A stretch of DNA of 64,000 bases from Dryococelus australis (GCA_029891345.1 CM057003.1:10234209-10298208); one strand, 5' to 3'; shown: positions 10,933 to 23,141, counted from the stretch's first letter. Program-made: numbers and translations. Notes: a model not told the origin generated them from the sequence alone.

Positions 10933-13229
10933 CGATACGCCGAGACGTCAGCTGTGCCCTGGGAGAAACTAGCAGCACCCAGAGAACACCCTCTCTTTCA
11001 ATGTATCAGCACCACTCTTCCCCTTCATCACTCCTAATGTACACGAGAACAGGACCTTAGAATCAGGATTGCAAGCAATCCTTTGAAACCTGAATACGAT
11101 ACGCCGAGACGTCAGCTGTGCCCTGGGAGAAACTAGCAGCACCCAGAGAACACACCCTCTCTTTCACTGTATCAGCACCACTCTTCCCCTTCATCACTCC
11201 TAATGTACACGAGAACAGGACCTTGGAATCAGGATTACGAGCAGTCCTTTGAAACCTGAATACGATACGCCGAGACGTCAGCTGTGCCTTGGGAGAAACT
11301 AGCAGCACCCAGAGAACACCCTCTCTTTCACTGTATCAGCACCACTCTTCCCCTTCATCACTCCTAATGTAAACGAGAACAGGACCTTGGAATCAGGATT
11401 ACAAGCAATCCTTTGAAACCTGAATACGATACGCCGAGACGTCATCTGTGCCCTGGGAGAAACTAGCAGCACACAGAGAACACCCTCTCTTTCACTGTAT
11501 CAGCACCACTCTTCCCCTTCATCACTCCTAATGTACACGAGAACAGGACCTTGGAATCAGGATTACGAGCAGTCCTTTGAAACCTGAATACGATACGCCG
11601 AGACGTTAGCTGTGCCTTGGGAGAAACTAGCAGCACCCAGAGAACACCCTCTCTTTCAATGTATCAGCACCACTCTTCCCCTTCATCACTCCTAATGTAC
11701 ACGAGAACAGGACCTTGAAATCAGGATTACAAGCAATCCTTTGAAACCTGAATACGATACGCCGAGACGTCAGCTGTGCCTTGGGAGAAACTAGCAGCAC
11801 CCAGAGAACACCCTCTCTTTCACTGTATCAGCACCACTCTTCCCCTTCATCACTCCTAATGTACACGAGAACAGGACCTTGGAATCAGGATTACGAGCAG
11901 TCCTTTGAAACCTGAATACGATACGCCGAGACGTTAGCTGTGCCTTGGGAGAAACTAGCAGCACCCAGAGAACACCCTCTCTTTCAATGTATCAGCACCA
12001 CTCTTCCCCTTCATCACTCCTAATGTACACGAGAACAGGACCTTGAAATCAGGATTACAAGCAATCCTTTGAAACCTGAATACGATACGCCGAGACGTCA
12101 GCTGTGCCTTGGGAGAAACTAGCAGCACCCAGAGAACACCCTCTCTTTCACTGTATCAGCACCACTCTTCCCCTTCATCACTCCTAATGTACACGAGAAC
12201 AGGACCTTGGAATCAGGATTACGAGCAGTCCTTTGAAACCTGAATACGATACGCCGAGACGTTAGCTGTGCCTTGGGAGAAACTAGCAGCACCCAGAGAA
12301 CACCCTCTCTTTCAATGTATCAGCACCACTCTTCCCCTTCATCACTCCTAATGTACACGAGAACAGGACCTTGGAATCAGGATTACGAGCAGTCCTTTGA
12401 AACCTGAATACGATACGCCGAGACGTCAGCTGTGCCTTGGGAGAAACTAGCAGCACCCAGAGAACACCCTCTCTTTCACTGTATCAGCACCACTCTTCCC
12501 CTTCATCACTCCTAATGTAAACGAGAACAGGACCTTGGAATCAGGATTACAAGCAATCCTTTGAAACCTGAATACGATACGCCGAGACGTCAGCTGTGCC
12601 TTGGGAGAAACTAGCAGCACCCAGAGAACACCCTCTCTTTCACTGTATCAGCACCACTCTTCCCCTTCATCACTCCTAATGTACACGAGAACAGGACCTT
12701 GGAATCAGGATTACGAGCAGTCCTTTGAAACCTGAATACGATACGCCGAGACGTTAGCTGTGATTTGGGAGAAACTAGCAGCACCCAGAGAACACCCTCT
12801 CTTTCACTGTATCAGAACCACTCTTCCCCTTCATCACTTCTAATGTAAACTAGAACGGACCTTGGAATCAGGATTACAAGCAATCCTTTGAAACCTGAAT
12901 ACGATACGCCGAGACGTCATCTGTGCCCTGGGAGAAACTAGCAGCACCCAGAGAACACCCTCTCTTTCACTGTATCAGCACCACTCTTCCCCTTCATCAC
13001 TCCTAATGTAAACGAGAACAGGACCTTGGAATCAGGATTACAAGCAATCCTTTGAAACCTGAATACGATACGCCGAGACGTCAGCTGTGCCCTGGGAGAA
13101 ACTAGCAGCACCCAGAGAACACCCTCTCTTTCAATGTATCAGCACCACTCTTCCCCTTCATCACTCCTAATGTACACGAGAACAGGACCTTGGAATCAGG
13201 ATTACAAGCAATCCTTTGAAACCTGAATG
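10933..13229. repeat. 164-bp satellite array, 14 units
   Basis: Units start at 10933, 11097, 11263, 11427, 11591, 11755, 11919, 12083, 12247, 12411, 12575, 12739, 12902 and 13066. The period is 164 bp, with one 166-bp and one 163-bp unit. Each starts CGATACGCCGAGACGT and ends AATCCTTTGAAACCTGAATA or the AGTCC form. Two monomer types, GGATTACAAGCAATCC and GGATTACGAGCAGTCC, alternate through much of the array, implying a 328-bp dimeric higher-order unit. The first form is nearly self-complementary. The period is not a multiple of three and no long frame persists. Confidence 0.95.
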
Positions 13230-15125
13230 AATTAATGAAAAAAAAAAACTTTTTTGGTTTCCTTCTTTTTGTTCCTTTTGGGGAGTGGATAACCTCCCCT
13301 AATTCACGTGCTCTTTTGATACAATATTTAAGTTTGAATAATTACAATTTTTCATTCCTATATAAGTGCTTATTTCGGCCTTATAGTGACCAAAATTCGC
13401 CAATCTCCGTAAATGCAAAATACTAAAAGTGGTAACAAAAATAACATTAAAAAATATTTACACCCAGGAAATATTAATATTATTACAATTCCCTCAAACG
13501 CTAAGAGTATTTTAAAATCTGGACAGTACTTAACTTATATTTCAAATCAAGACATATGTGTAAAGCTACCCCGACCCTGGCCTGTTGTATGCGTCGAACC
13601 TATATTTGCAATGAAAATCGCTTCCGCACAAATTTTTTTCTGCTATGGTCTCGAACTTCAACAACGGATATTTCGTCATCGTCACAGACGTAGCCATTCA
13701 GCAACATTCTTTATTTTAAACTTCTAAGGCACCAGTAAAACACGTCTTCATTGGATGTGACGTCAGGTGGAAGAGGGGTGAGGGGAGGGGACATAGTCGG
13801 CCATGCCCCGAGCAGAACACCGTAGTTTAAGAGCCGATGGGAGTCATTTCGCCTCCATTTACCACCAATGTTAATATTTAAGAAAACTATACGCGCATTT
13901 GAAACGCAGTTTTCTGGACACAAAAGGAACTTAAAACCTTCAAAATAGTATTTTTAAGAAGTTTAAAATATTATTTTAAATATTATTTTTTGCCACTTAA
14001 AACACGCAGTTTTTTCTGTACAGGCATGTTATAAGATAAAAAGTGTATTTCCCATCGAAAACTAAATGTTTTTATCTAGATGGGTAAATAATTTTATTTG
14101 TGATTCAAAACTGCATTCACCAATGGCTTAATGTTAATACTTTTTAATTTAAGTAACAAGATCTGTTTTAATATATAATACTGCAAAGTACGTCTTGGAT
14201 ATAGGCGTGTTTTGAACTACAGAGTATTTCACGTTGTCTGAAACTTCTCAAGTCGCGTGACAGCTTGACATAGGTAAGCGGGCTCGCCCTCTCGTCGACA
14301 GCGATGTCATTAGAGACTGTGCAAGTTGCACAGGGCAGACGGAGTGGGGAGCGACCACAGAAGCCTGTGATGAGTATTTGCAGTTGCAGTTCTGGAAGCC
14401 TATTCTGGAAAAACCACTTCAAGCGTTCATATACGAGTTGTTTCTCCCGACGGACTATTTTCGCGGTGACTAGCCAATCAGACAAGTGGGTTATGTTGGT
14501 TTGAAATAGGCGGTAACTGTTTGTTGTATCCAACATGGTAGTGGCAGAGTTTAGGTTTCAGATATTAAAATTGTTGAGTAAATCTTCCAACTACATTACA
14601 GACAATCAACTTGAATAGTAGGCCATATCTACGCCGATGCCAAAAAGGTAACTAATATAATTAGGAGTTTATTATTTTTAAAGGGATATTTTAGTGCTAC
14701 AACATTAAAAAATGTGGCACAGAGAAATCTGAATATAAGTACGATTCCATTAATACACTTTGAAAACATTTAATTATACTTGCGTAAAATGCTTTATGTT
14801 AAATAAACAACAATTCGTTTTTAAAATGTAGACATTCAGTAAACCTTTCTATATTTTATAAACTGATAAGGATACATTTAAATAATTTACACTTACATAC
14901 AACTAAAATTCTTTAATAATGAATATAATTTATTACTATTAGCGCTATCTAGTTATTTCCACCGTAACTATTACTGCTGTATACGAATTACACGTTGTGT
15001 CTGTGATACGAAACTGTAAGTAGAAATACTATATAATTGTATATGTAGTGTTCCAAGTTCCATAAATACATTCTCTTAACAGGAATGATTGAATTAGCAA
15101 CCCCATTAGAATTGAAAACATTAAT
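13230..15125. other. AT-rich DNA with little recognised content
   Basis: No gene was identified. A short interspersed motif occurs at 14293-14320 (listed separately), and a CCAAT-type AGCCAATCAGA lies at 14473. The frames in this stretch lack domain signatures. Confidence 0.5.
14293..14320 (+). repeat. Short copy of an interspersed repeat motif
   Basis: CTCGTCGACAGCGATG is followed by TCATTAGAGAC. The same block recurs at 18889-18915. I recall a similar block in interspersed repeats of orthopteroid insects, but that is memory and unchecked. Confidence 0.45.
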
Positions 15126-15255
15126 TACTGGAGTTCGCTCGCTCTCGACCACACGGACAAAGTTCGTATACGAAGACCAAGTTGGTGTTCAAGCATACCA
15201 AAACTGCAATCCACTCAGTGCGGCGGGCAGTTCGTATACGAATGAGAACTCCAGC
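15126..15255. repeat. Inverted repeat with two TTCGTATACGAA palindromes
   Basis: ACTGGAGTTC at 15128 pairs with GAACTCCAG at 15246. Inside lie two identical perfect 12-bp palindromes, TTCGTATACGAA, at 15163-15174 and 15231-15242, spaced 68 bp start to start. It could be a small element end-pair or a paired binding site. No family was recognised. Confidence 0.7.
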
Positions 15256-16071
15256 ATTGGTCCCCAGGCGTGGAAATAATCAGTATCGCCTCATTTCAAG
15301 TGTTGGCGGCACTGTAATATAAATAAATAAATCAATAAATAATGGAACATCGGTACAGTACGAAGGGAAGTGGAAAGTGAAGTGCTCAGCCAAATAAAAA
15401 AAAAACTGAAACATTTCTAAGAATACTACAGCAGAGAATGTAACGCTACGTTTAGTACGTAATATAAATAGTTCGAAGTCTCTTATGATTTTAAATACAT
15501 GTGTCAAAACTTAACATGATTTACAAGATTTTTCTTATCTTACAATAGGTAATTACGTTCATCGTCGATTCCACTTTTCAATCCCCGGACGCACTCTTTA
15601 CCTTGGGAAACTGATGTTTACGATTAGTTTATTTCATTAATAGAACGGAAATACTTTCATTGTTATTTATAGTATCTAAAGAATATCAGTTTTATTACTA
15701 TACACAGAAATGTGCTTCGGCTAGGTTCGCTTAGTTCGTGGTAACATCTTTTGAAGTTCTGGGAAAAGGTGTCTATGCTTTCAACATAATGTTAGCTGAA
15801 ATAGTAGAATTCAGTCTTTCACACTAACCTAAATTACCACCTGCAAACGACACACACATCAGTGGCCAGACCGAGATTCGAACTAGAATCGTTGTGGTCT
15901 GAAGGATTCTGGCATTTGCTAGTTATTTTTAATAATACTCTATGGCACAGTCTGATTAGACAGAATGTTTTATCCTCGATCAATTTATGAATCATCTGAG
16001 AATGACTTACTGTTATTTTCTTTATAAATAATTCCCAACAAACTCTACGATTATAGACCACCTCGCTGACC
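15256..16071. other. AT-rich DNA with a possible SINE remnant
   Basis: On the minus strand around 15840-15935, CTAGTTCGAATCTCGG looks like a tRNA B box with flanking T-arm complementarity, while an A box is not evident. The rest shows no recognised feature. Confidence 0.35.
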
Positions 16072-16220
16072 TCCCGTGTCGCAGTCGGTTGGTGCACCGC
16101 CGGTCTGTGGTGCGGGAGGTTCTGGGTTCGAATCCCAGGTATGGCATGCGTGTTAGTCTAAGTTAGGTCATCAATTACTTTATAAGCCATCCCCTGATAA
16201 GCCAATCCAATAGACTACAT
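16072..16220 (+). mobile_element. tRNA-derived SINE or tRNA-like sequence
   Basis: An A-box-like GTCGCAGTCGGTTGGTGC (about 16078-16095) is followed by a strong T-arm, CTGGGTTCGAATCCCAGG (about 16122-16139). The acceptor halves do not pair and the sequence runs on into a non-tRNA tail (GTTAGTCTAAGTTAGGTC). A tRNA-derived SINE is more likely than a functional tRNA. Only one copy of this body was noticed in the window. Confidence 0.5.
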
Positions 16221-16930
16221 CATCTTGTTTAATTTATCGTTAATTTTAGCGCATATCTCAAAGTGTAGAATTCAATTAGGTACATCAATAAAATGTTACT
16301 GGTTACATTTTTGTAGTTGCAATATGTCTTCGTCGCTGTTGAAGAGGTGTAATTAAAAAGGGGATGTTATTAGGAAACTATAAGTCGTGTAGTTGTGTGT
16401 AGAGTGATAATGACGGGATAGGAGACTAGAAGAAACATTTTGCACTTTGCATAACACACTTTCACCTCGTGTAAACATCTCGTGAAATCTGGAACTCTGA
16501 AATATTTGTAGAAACAAAGCTCATGCACATGCCATTGAATAACCACGGTAACCACGCCTGGATGGCCATCATGTGATGACTGCACAGCCGTGCGCGCGGG
16601 TCTTCTATCTAGTAGGTGTTGTCCAGGCAGGGTCTCTTTAGCATTCCGAGGTACACAGGAACAGCAAGGAGACAATCTGATGTTTACAGCGATAAGATGA
16701 AAACTTCCCTTCCTTGCCCCTCGCTAGTGCAACATTAATCTTCAACAGCCTCGTGCAAAATGGGCATAACAATCACGATGTACCGCGCATCATTCCGGTG
16801 AGAAAAACACGTATTTCAGATAAAGTCCCTCCGACTCCCCGTGCGAAGCGATCATGCTGCCACGACCATGGAGTTGCTCCGTCAAACAGGTGAGTTGCAT
16901 CGACACTGACCAACTCCATCGGGCAGGCAG

Positions 16931-16990
16931 ACATGTACTGTGACATGTACTGTGGCATGTACTGTGACATGTACTGTGACATGTACTGTG
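16931..16990. repeat. 12-bp tandem repeat, 5 units
   Basis: ACATGTACTGTG is repeated five times with one A-to-G change. It contains the palindrome ACATGT. The minus strand reads as repeated MSQY codons, a compositional effect. Confidence 0.9.
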
Positions 16991-17612
16991 ATATGTTTAA
17001 TGTGACACCGTCACCACGTACGATATAATGATCTCATTTCCCTTACGTAACGCTGCTTATTAAAAAACTAAACATGATTGGCGAGAAACCGAATGAGCGT
17101 TTGTCACCAATGGGGGAAGGAAATCCAGTTACATAAAGCCATCCAAGTCCGTTCTCCACAGTGCAAGAAGCAAGGATAGAACCAACAAACTTCTAAACGC
17201 AGGTTGGACACTTTACCCACGATCAGACATCCTGGGTAGTCTTCTTACCTGAGCCTCTTCCGTGGGAAGATGAAATGTGTCCCCGTTTGAAAAATAATTT
17301 CATGCTGACATGCGAACACACACATGTTAAAAATCTTCAGAAATATTTTCTAAAGCTGCCCCCTACTCGACCTGTTGGTGTGGCCAACCGCTGAAGCACT
17401 GCTGCTCGACATACGTCGATTTCTCACGTGCAGAGTTTCCTAGTGGACAACGTGGTCATCTGTTGTTTCAAGCACTTATTCCTGGAGGGACATCTGGCTA
17501 CCGCTTATTGACTTATTTTGTGAAATCAGTGCAATGCAATCGAGTATAAATTTGTTTCAAGCAACTTGCGGGCTCAATTCATGACAACGGCATTGTAGTA
17601 TTAATTTATCGT

Positions 17613-17615
<3 letters not shown>

Positions 17616-17648
<33 letters not shown>
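17616..17648. repeat. Poly-T run, 33 nt
   Basis: An uninterrupted T run. No adjacent retroposon was identified. Confidence 0.9.
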
Positions 17649-17650
<2 letters not shown>

Positions 17651-18441
17651 CATTTATCATTACTTCACGCCAAATCTTAGGTCACATATATCGGTTGTTT
17701 ACATTAGAAGAGGCGTCATGTAAGTCACTAACTCGTACTGAACAGAATAACTAATAACAAAAAACCGAATTTTATGTTAAACCTTTCACCAGTTCTTTAA
17801 ATATTTCATTCCCTGTTTCCACGATCGTGGACATGTTGCGAATGAGGGATATTTATGACCAGTACTGTACACATAAATAAATAAGTGCTCAGTGTTTTGG
17901 GTATTGTCCTTGTAAGTAATCTAATTTGCCAGTTTTTCTGCTTTTCTCGTTTGTGAATGGTCAATAATAATGCCAAACACGCAACACGTTTACTAGATGA
18001 AATAAACACGCTGGACATAAGTACGGAGCAAACCAAGACATCTCACGTTAGCAACGTTCGAGCTTGAAAATTAATTCGGAGCCGGGCGGGTCAAGTATAC
18101 TATATATGTGCAGCAAAATTTGTTTTAACAGTGTACAGTTCACAAAAGCTACGTTACCCGCCCTACCCTCCAAAAAATAGTGTAGGCCCTATTTCACAAA
18201 ACATGATATAACCACTTATCAATTTTCATGTGTTAGATCAACATCTAACGTGCAGTGATTCCTGAACATTGGTTTCTCTGCGTCGCCAATCATCCTCCAA
18301 AATGACCATTGCATATAGACACAATTAAAAAGCATCATATTTTCATGTAACGCTAAATGATATGGCCACGTGACTGCACCTACGCTAACAAGCTCTAACA
18401 GACTGCTGTAATGTCCTTGGGAATGGAGGCGTGTAAGTACG

Positions 18442-18870
18442 TAAAGGCCGTTCACGATAAAGTGAGCACTTTTTAAATCAACCTAAGGAAAAAAATCGCT
18501 GCCCCTGCATACATATATCTTAATGGGCGCACCGAGTGACATGCATCCAGTGAAGTTGGTAGCGATTGAGGAAAAACAGTCCCATAATTTAACGTCGAAT
18601 AAAAAGTGTTAGGTAACCATTTCTGATAATTTAAATTATTTTTGTCGTTTTCTGTTTTTTTTTTCTAATGCATTGAAGTGTGAAAATAAGCATATTTGTA
18701 AAATACTAACTTTTCAAATAATTTCATAGTTTCACTTGACCGACGCACGAATAAAGTGATAGACCCACGTCAATGTAAATTTCACATGATGCGGAAGAAT
18801 ACACAACGTGCGTACAAGTAGATCTTAAGCAGGGCTTTCAAAAGTGTTCATTTTACCGTGAACAGCCTAT
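18442..18870 (+). mobile_element. MITE family B, copy B1 (429 bp)
   Basis: It starts TAAAGGCCGTTCACGATAAAG and ends with the complementary TTTTACCGTGAACAGCCTAT. The right end carries the shared head read in reverse: AAGTAGATCTTAAGCAGGGC, CTTTCAAAAGTG and GCGGAAGAATAC. It aligns end to end with B2 and B4. It is non-coding. Confidence 0.85.
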
Positions 18871-18884
18871 GGGCTGATATTAAC

Positions 18885-18990
18885 GTCTCGTCGACAGCGA
18901 TGCAATTAGAGACGGGGCAAATTTTTCGGAGAAGTAGCGACAAGGAAGGAATCGGCCCCGGCCTGTGTTACGGAACGACCTCAGTATTCC
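18885..18990 (+). repeat. Interspersed repeat fragment sharing the 14293 motif
   Basis: GTCTCGTCGACAGCGATG followed by CAATTAGAGACGGGGC repeats the block at 14293. It continues AAGGAAGGAATCGGCCCCGGCC. It begins about 15 bp after the end of B1. The family was not recognised with certainty. Confidence 0.4.
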
Positions 18991-19179
18991 CGTGGGGTGA
19001 TTAAAAACTACGTTCTTCCGCTCCCATTTTGCCTGCCCGCTTCGACATCGGCGCGACGAGGAAGACTGTGTGTGCAGCGTACAACCTACAACCAGCACAA
19101 ACAAAAATATGTGCGTGTGTTGCTACCTAGAATTATATATATATATATAAAAAACTTACTTGGTGAGTTTTCATACCTC

Positions 19180-19560
19180 GCTTGTTCACGCACGTGATTG
19201 CCTGCCCCGGCAGCCCGACTGTTTCTCGGCAGTCGGACATAGTATGCGACTGTTTCGCGCGCTCGAGCTAGACTGGCAGCCGAGTGTAGGTGAGAGTTTG
19301 ACCCGATGGCGCCAGACCGCGCTGCAGTCGCTGTTGTTGCGCGGCCGGATGTTTAAACGCGTGGCAGGAACTGTGGTGCCGGAAGTGGCCGTTCAAAAAA
19401 CGTTTTCGAATGTAATAGAATATTATGGAGAGTTCCATGGGCCCTGATTGGCCGGACTCTCGTTGCTCCCTACTTGGGAGGGGTAGAATTTCAGTATATA
19501 ACGTCAGGAGTTTGGTCGGGTGGGCAGAGACCGGCACTCCTGGACGTTCAGCTCGCAGTT
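19180..19560 (+). promoter_or_regulatory. GC-rich promoter-like segment with CCAAT and TATA motifs
   Basis: A CpG-rich stretch ends in an ordered set of core-promoter-like motifs. These are CTGATTGGCC (inverted CCAAT, near 19444), then CAGTATATAACG (TATA box, about 19492-19503), then a candidate start region GAGACCGGCACTCC about 30 bp downstream and TTCAGCTCGCAGTTAAG after it. It could drive an unseen gene to the right, or be the U3/R part of an LTR. No paired LTR, primer-binding site or reverse transcriptase is visible. The overlapping 95-codon plus-strand frame lies upstream of the TATA box and is not considered coding. Confidence 0.35.
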
Positions 19561-20699
19561 AAGTACTTTAAAAATATGTCGTGAAAAAAATAATATTTCT
19601 GGTCCGTCTGTCCATTGTCAGGATGACGTCTTTTACGTCATGGCAGGTAGAAATAATTAGGTATTTCAGAAATTAAAGACAGAAATTTTTTGTATGAAAT
19701 AATCGGCTGATTATATATTTATCATCCATGTTTTTACGAACACTCAACAACTTTTAAAGTGTAAAGATGGCAAATTTAGAGTCATTAGAGTCTTTTTTGG
19801 AATTTACAAAAATGCCTGACTCTATACAAAAAAAAGTCAATTGCGTACGCTTATACATGAGAAAATGAGAAAATACTCAATTTTAGACTTTTTTCCTTGC
19901 CGGAAAACAGATCAATATTCAGTATTAATAAACATGTTCAGAGAAGCCTAAAATATGAAAATACATTGTAAAATTCATGTTTTAAATGAGGGTATTTTTA
20001 AAAGAGTTTTCTGAATGTGAGAATACACAGGAATTAGTATTTCTCTGATGAGGACACTAGTAAACTTGGATTCCTGTTAGGGGACATGAAGGAGATACGA
20101 GTTTTAGATTGCCATTGTTTCTAAGCACCACATGTATGCGGGATTCTAGTGTAACCAAGTTAATACTTTTATTGGGTATTTGTATTTTACATTTATTTAA
20201 AATGGTACAAATTTATAAATATTTTAAAACCCACATTATATTTAATCACAGTATTAGTGTTCACTTTTATTGGATTGAAAACCTTTATACAAATAAATCA
20301 TACATATAATGCAAAGGAAGTCATGTGTTTGTCTTTTCAACCACAAATCTTTAAATAGATGTTGTATTGTTGTTTTTTTCTTGTGGATTGGTTGTTCAAG
20401 GGCTCTGTATAGGCCCCGCTGCAACGCCCTTAGGGAAGGGAGTTGAAACCATGGCAAGCTTAAATAAGGCGGCCGGATTGGTTATTCGAAATCAGGTTCC
20501 TCCCGAACGCGAATCCGAAAGTTGACCACTGCGCAAACGCGTTCGGTGGGAGTGGAGATCACAAAGATGTCGATCTCATGGGGATGCAAGGCTAAATACA
20601 GGAGATTCCACGGTGCTACTCAAAGTCTAAGTTCAGACTACCAAACGCCAGTGGTTAAGAGAGCATCGTTATGACGTTTGCGCCAATGCTGACAAATAG
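19561..20699. other. AT-rich DNA with paired CRE-like motif
   Basis: Apart from the inverted pair ATGACGT-CTTTT-ACGTCAT at 19623-19641 nothing is recognised. The pair lies about 120 bp downstream of the TATA-like motif and resembles CREB/ATF sites in sequence only. Confidence 0.4.
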
Positions 20700-20812
20700 C
20701 TGATGTGGACTCCGCCGGGATTTACCGCAACCCGCTCGTCTGTTGAGGTTGGTGGCTAGACTACAGGGTAAGGTGCTCTAACCACCAAGCTTCATAGCCT
20801 GATTACTGTACT
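20700..20812 (-). mobile_element. Possible tRNA-derived SINE head
   Basis: The minus strand reads AAGCTTGGTGGTTAGAGC, a good A-box match, followed by GGGTTGCGGTAAATCCCGG, a damaged B box or T arm. This suggests a SINE head or tRNA pseudogene. No copy of the body was found elsewhere in the window. Confidence 0.4.
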
Positions 20813-21480
20813 TCTTTTAAATGCTTGGTGTGTTATTTGAAAGCACTAGTCGAAAACTGTTTTTTTCTTCTTAAAATATTGCAATTTTATATCTAAATAT
20901 AGTTACCGACGTTTATAGAAATGTAGGGAAGCAAAATCTACCTTAATATTGTTATTCCACTTTCCCCACATTTCCTGTAGTTCAATTTAATTTGCATAAC
21001 TGGACATAGCAACTGAATAATAATATACGTTATTATTTCTGAAGACGAGCTGTGTGTGGTATATGAAAGAGTATTTTTGCTGAGCGTTCCTGTCTTGTTC
21101 TCTATGTGATAAACTAACAACTTAGAAAAGGTTTTATTTTTCAATTTATAAATCGGCAAACTAAATTACTTAGTTAAACTATGAGAAACCATATTAACAT
21201 TTAGAATGCTCTTTTATTCGTAGATTCCGTTAAAAGTTAGAGGCGGGTGTTCTTCACTGCTGCCTTAGAAACAGTCGAAAATTCGAAACAATCAATTTAT
21301 TTTGCACACGAGTAATGTTGTTTCAAGTTGGAATAAAATTTCTACGGTTCTTTCCTCGCGAACTGTTTAGTGCATATTTATGTGAAGCACGTATATTTTA
21401 TTTTTGCACGCGCTCTTGTAAACGTAGCGTCTTTTATCTCGTAGAATCCACCCGTTACGGCCTTTTTTTTTTTTAAATTC
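20813..21480. other. AT-rich DNA, nothing recognised
   Basis: No repeat or coding signal was identified. Confidence 0.5.
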
Positions 21481-22060
21481 CGTCCGAAGAACATGCAAAG
21501 CAAAATACTCGTGGCTTGTCTCCAGCTGCGAAAACGAGAGTCCCAAGACACCGGACAATGCGTTGGAGACACATTACTGCCCTCACGCCGCATGCAGTTA
21601 AAGTTCAATGGGGCGAGGGTAAAAAGATCTGCGTTTTCCTGCAGAGAATCTCCCCCCTTTTCATGCCTCCGCGCCCCTTCTTCAACCCTCCTCACGCGTA
21701 ACGAGAGCGTGGAAAAGGGCTCCAAGGGATGGGTGTCTACCAGGAATCCATTGAAGAGACGAGCGAGGGAGGAAGAATTTCTGAGGTTCCACCCCCCCCC
21801 CCAGCTACCCCTCGAGGGAGGGGTTGGGAAAGCATCTGCCGGGGAAGGTAACGCATCATTAACCAGATACTCCAGTAGCCGAACAGGGCTTCCTTTTCAC
21901 CCGTGCGTCTAGGGACGCCTCGAAGATTTCTCCAAATAGCAGGAGGGAAGAGATTACCTCTCCACCCTCCCCGCCATTTTTCACGACCCTGTTTCGCCAA
22001 AAAAAAAAAAAAATGTGATAGGCGAACACGCCGTCAATGATGCTTCACCCGTTTAAGGGG
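21481..22060. other. GC-rich island with poly-C run
   Basis: A composition shift with overlapping open frames on both strands, an 11-C run at 21792-21802 and a poly-A run near 22000-22013. No domain or core promoter motif was recognised. Confidence 0.35.
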
Positions 22061-22711
22061 TTGGAGGGTGACGCAGGGATTTTTGTTTACCAGAGTGCCG
22101 GCTCCTACAGCGCTTTCTCGCTGCTTTTCAAAAATAAAAGCCATAACTTACTTAAAACTTACTTTCCTTGATGATAAAAACTGACTTCGTTATAACATTT
22201 TCAGTGAAACAATGCCCATTACAAAGTATGACATTATTTTGTCTTAACTTTTGTCAAAACACTCGCTTAAAATTGAAAAATATTCTACAACCCCTAAAAT
22301 AATTTAACGAGGGCAAAATACCTCAACATTTTTGTGCATTGTACTTGTTACTCAGTAAACATCATAATTTAAGTCTACCTTGTAAAGAGTATAAACAAAC
22401 TGCAGGAACTATTATTAATATTCAAAACCAAAAGGAAAGCAATGTTTAATGCCTAACAAATTTAAGGCAACCAATGTTCTACGAGCTGTGACAATTGAAG
22501 AAATGTAGCAAAAGTTGAAGTCGTTAAATACCTTGACGTAGTATTGTGATTATAAAAATAAAATGAAATAAAATAGGTTGTCTCCGAAATAAAAGCTGAC
22601 TGAGATACGAATGTATAACAGTATATAGAAATTTGAAAGATACTTGTAGCAAAAATGAAACCGATAAATGGCCAACACCGAGAATGTAAGGTAGGAAGAG
22701 TCAAAAACCAT
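22061..22711. other. AT-rich DNA, nothing recognised
   Basis: No supported features. Confidence 0.5.
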
Positions 22712-23141
22712 TAAAGGCTGTTCACTATAAAGAGAGCACTTTAGAAATTAACCTTAGAAAAAAGTCACTTCCCTTGCATGCATATATTTTAATGGCCGCA
22801 CTGAGTGACATTCGCCCAGTAAAGTTGGTAACGATGGATGGAAAGTAGTTCCATATCTTAACGTCGAATAAAAAGTGTTAGGTAACCAATTGTGGTGACT
22901 TAAAATTATTTATTTAGCTTTCTGTTTTTTTTTTTAATGCACCGAAGTGTCAAAATTAAGAAATTTGTGAAGCATTTACTTTCTTAATAATTTCACAGTT
23001 TCATTTTACCGACGGATGAATAAAGTGATGAGGCCAATAGAAATGGTAATTTTACATGTGGCGGAGGAATACACAACGTGTATACAAGTAGATCTTAAGC
23101 AGGGCTTTCAAAAGTGCTCATTTTACCGTGAACAGCCTATA
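22712..23141 (+). mobile_element. MITE family B, copy B2 (430 bp)
   Basis: It runs from TAAAGGCTGTTCACTATAAAG to TTTACCGTGAACAGCCTATA. Interior landmarks shared with B1, B4 and B6 are GAGTGACATTCG, AAAGTTGGTAACGATGG, AACGTCGAATAAAAAGTG and TTAGGTAACC. The head module GTAGATCTTAAGCAGGGCTT is at the right end. The plus-strand 61-codon frame is internal and not conserved as an ORF in the other copies. Confidence 0.88.

Larger units (their letters stand above)
16221..18441. other. AT-rich DNA with minor repeats
   Basis: Contents seen are a 12-bp tandem repeat (16931-16990), a degraded tRNA-like segment on the minus strand around 17135-17235 (B-box-like GGTTCTATCCT), and a 33-nt poly-T (17616-17648). 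No gene was supported. Confidence 0.45.

Noticed and set aside
10933-13229. CRISPR-like array
   Set aside because: The whole 164-bp unit repeats with no variable spacers, units are far longer than CRISPR repeats, and the setting is eukaryotic.
15163-15242. loxP-like sites (ACTTCGTATA-type arms)
   Set aside because: The TTCGTATACGAA palindromes lack the 8-bp asymmetric spacer and full 13-bp arms of loxP. The resemblance is limited to the arm core.
19160-19447. 95-codon plus-strand frame in the promoter-like GC segment
   Set aside because: It lies upstream of the TATA-like motif and in GC-rich DNA; no domain is recognisable.
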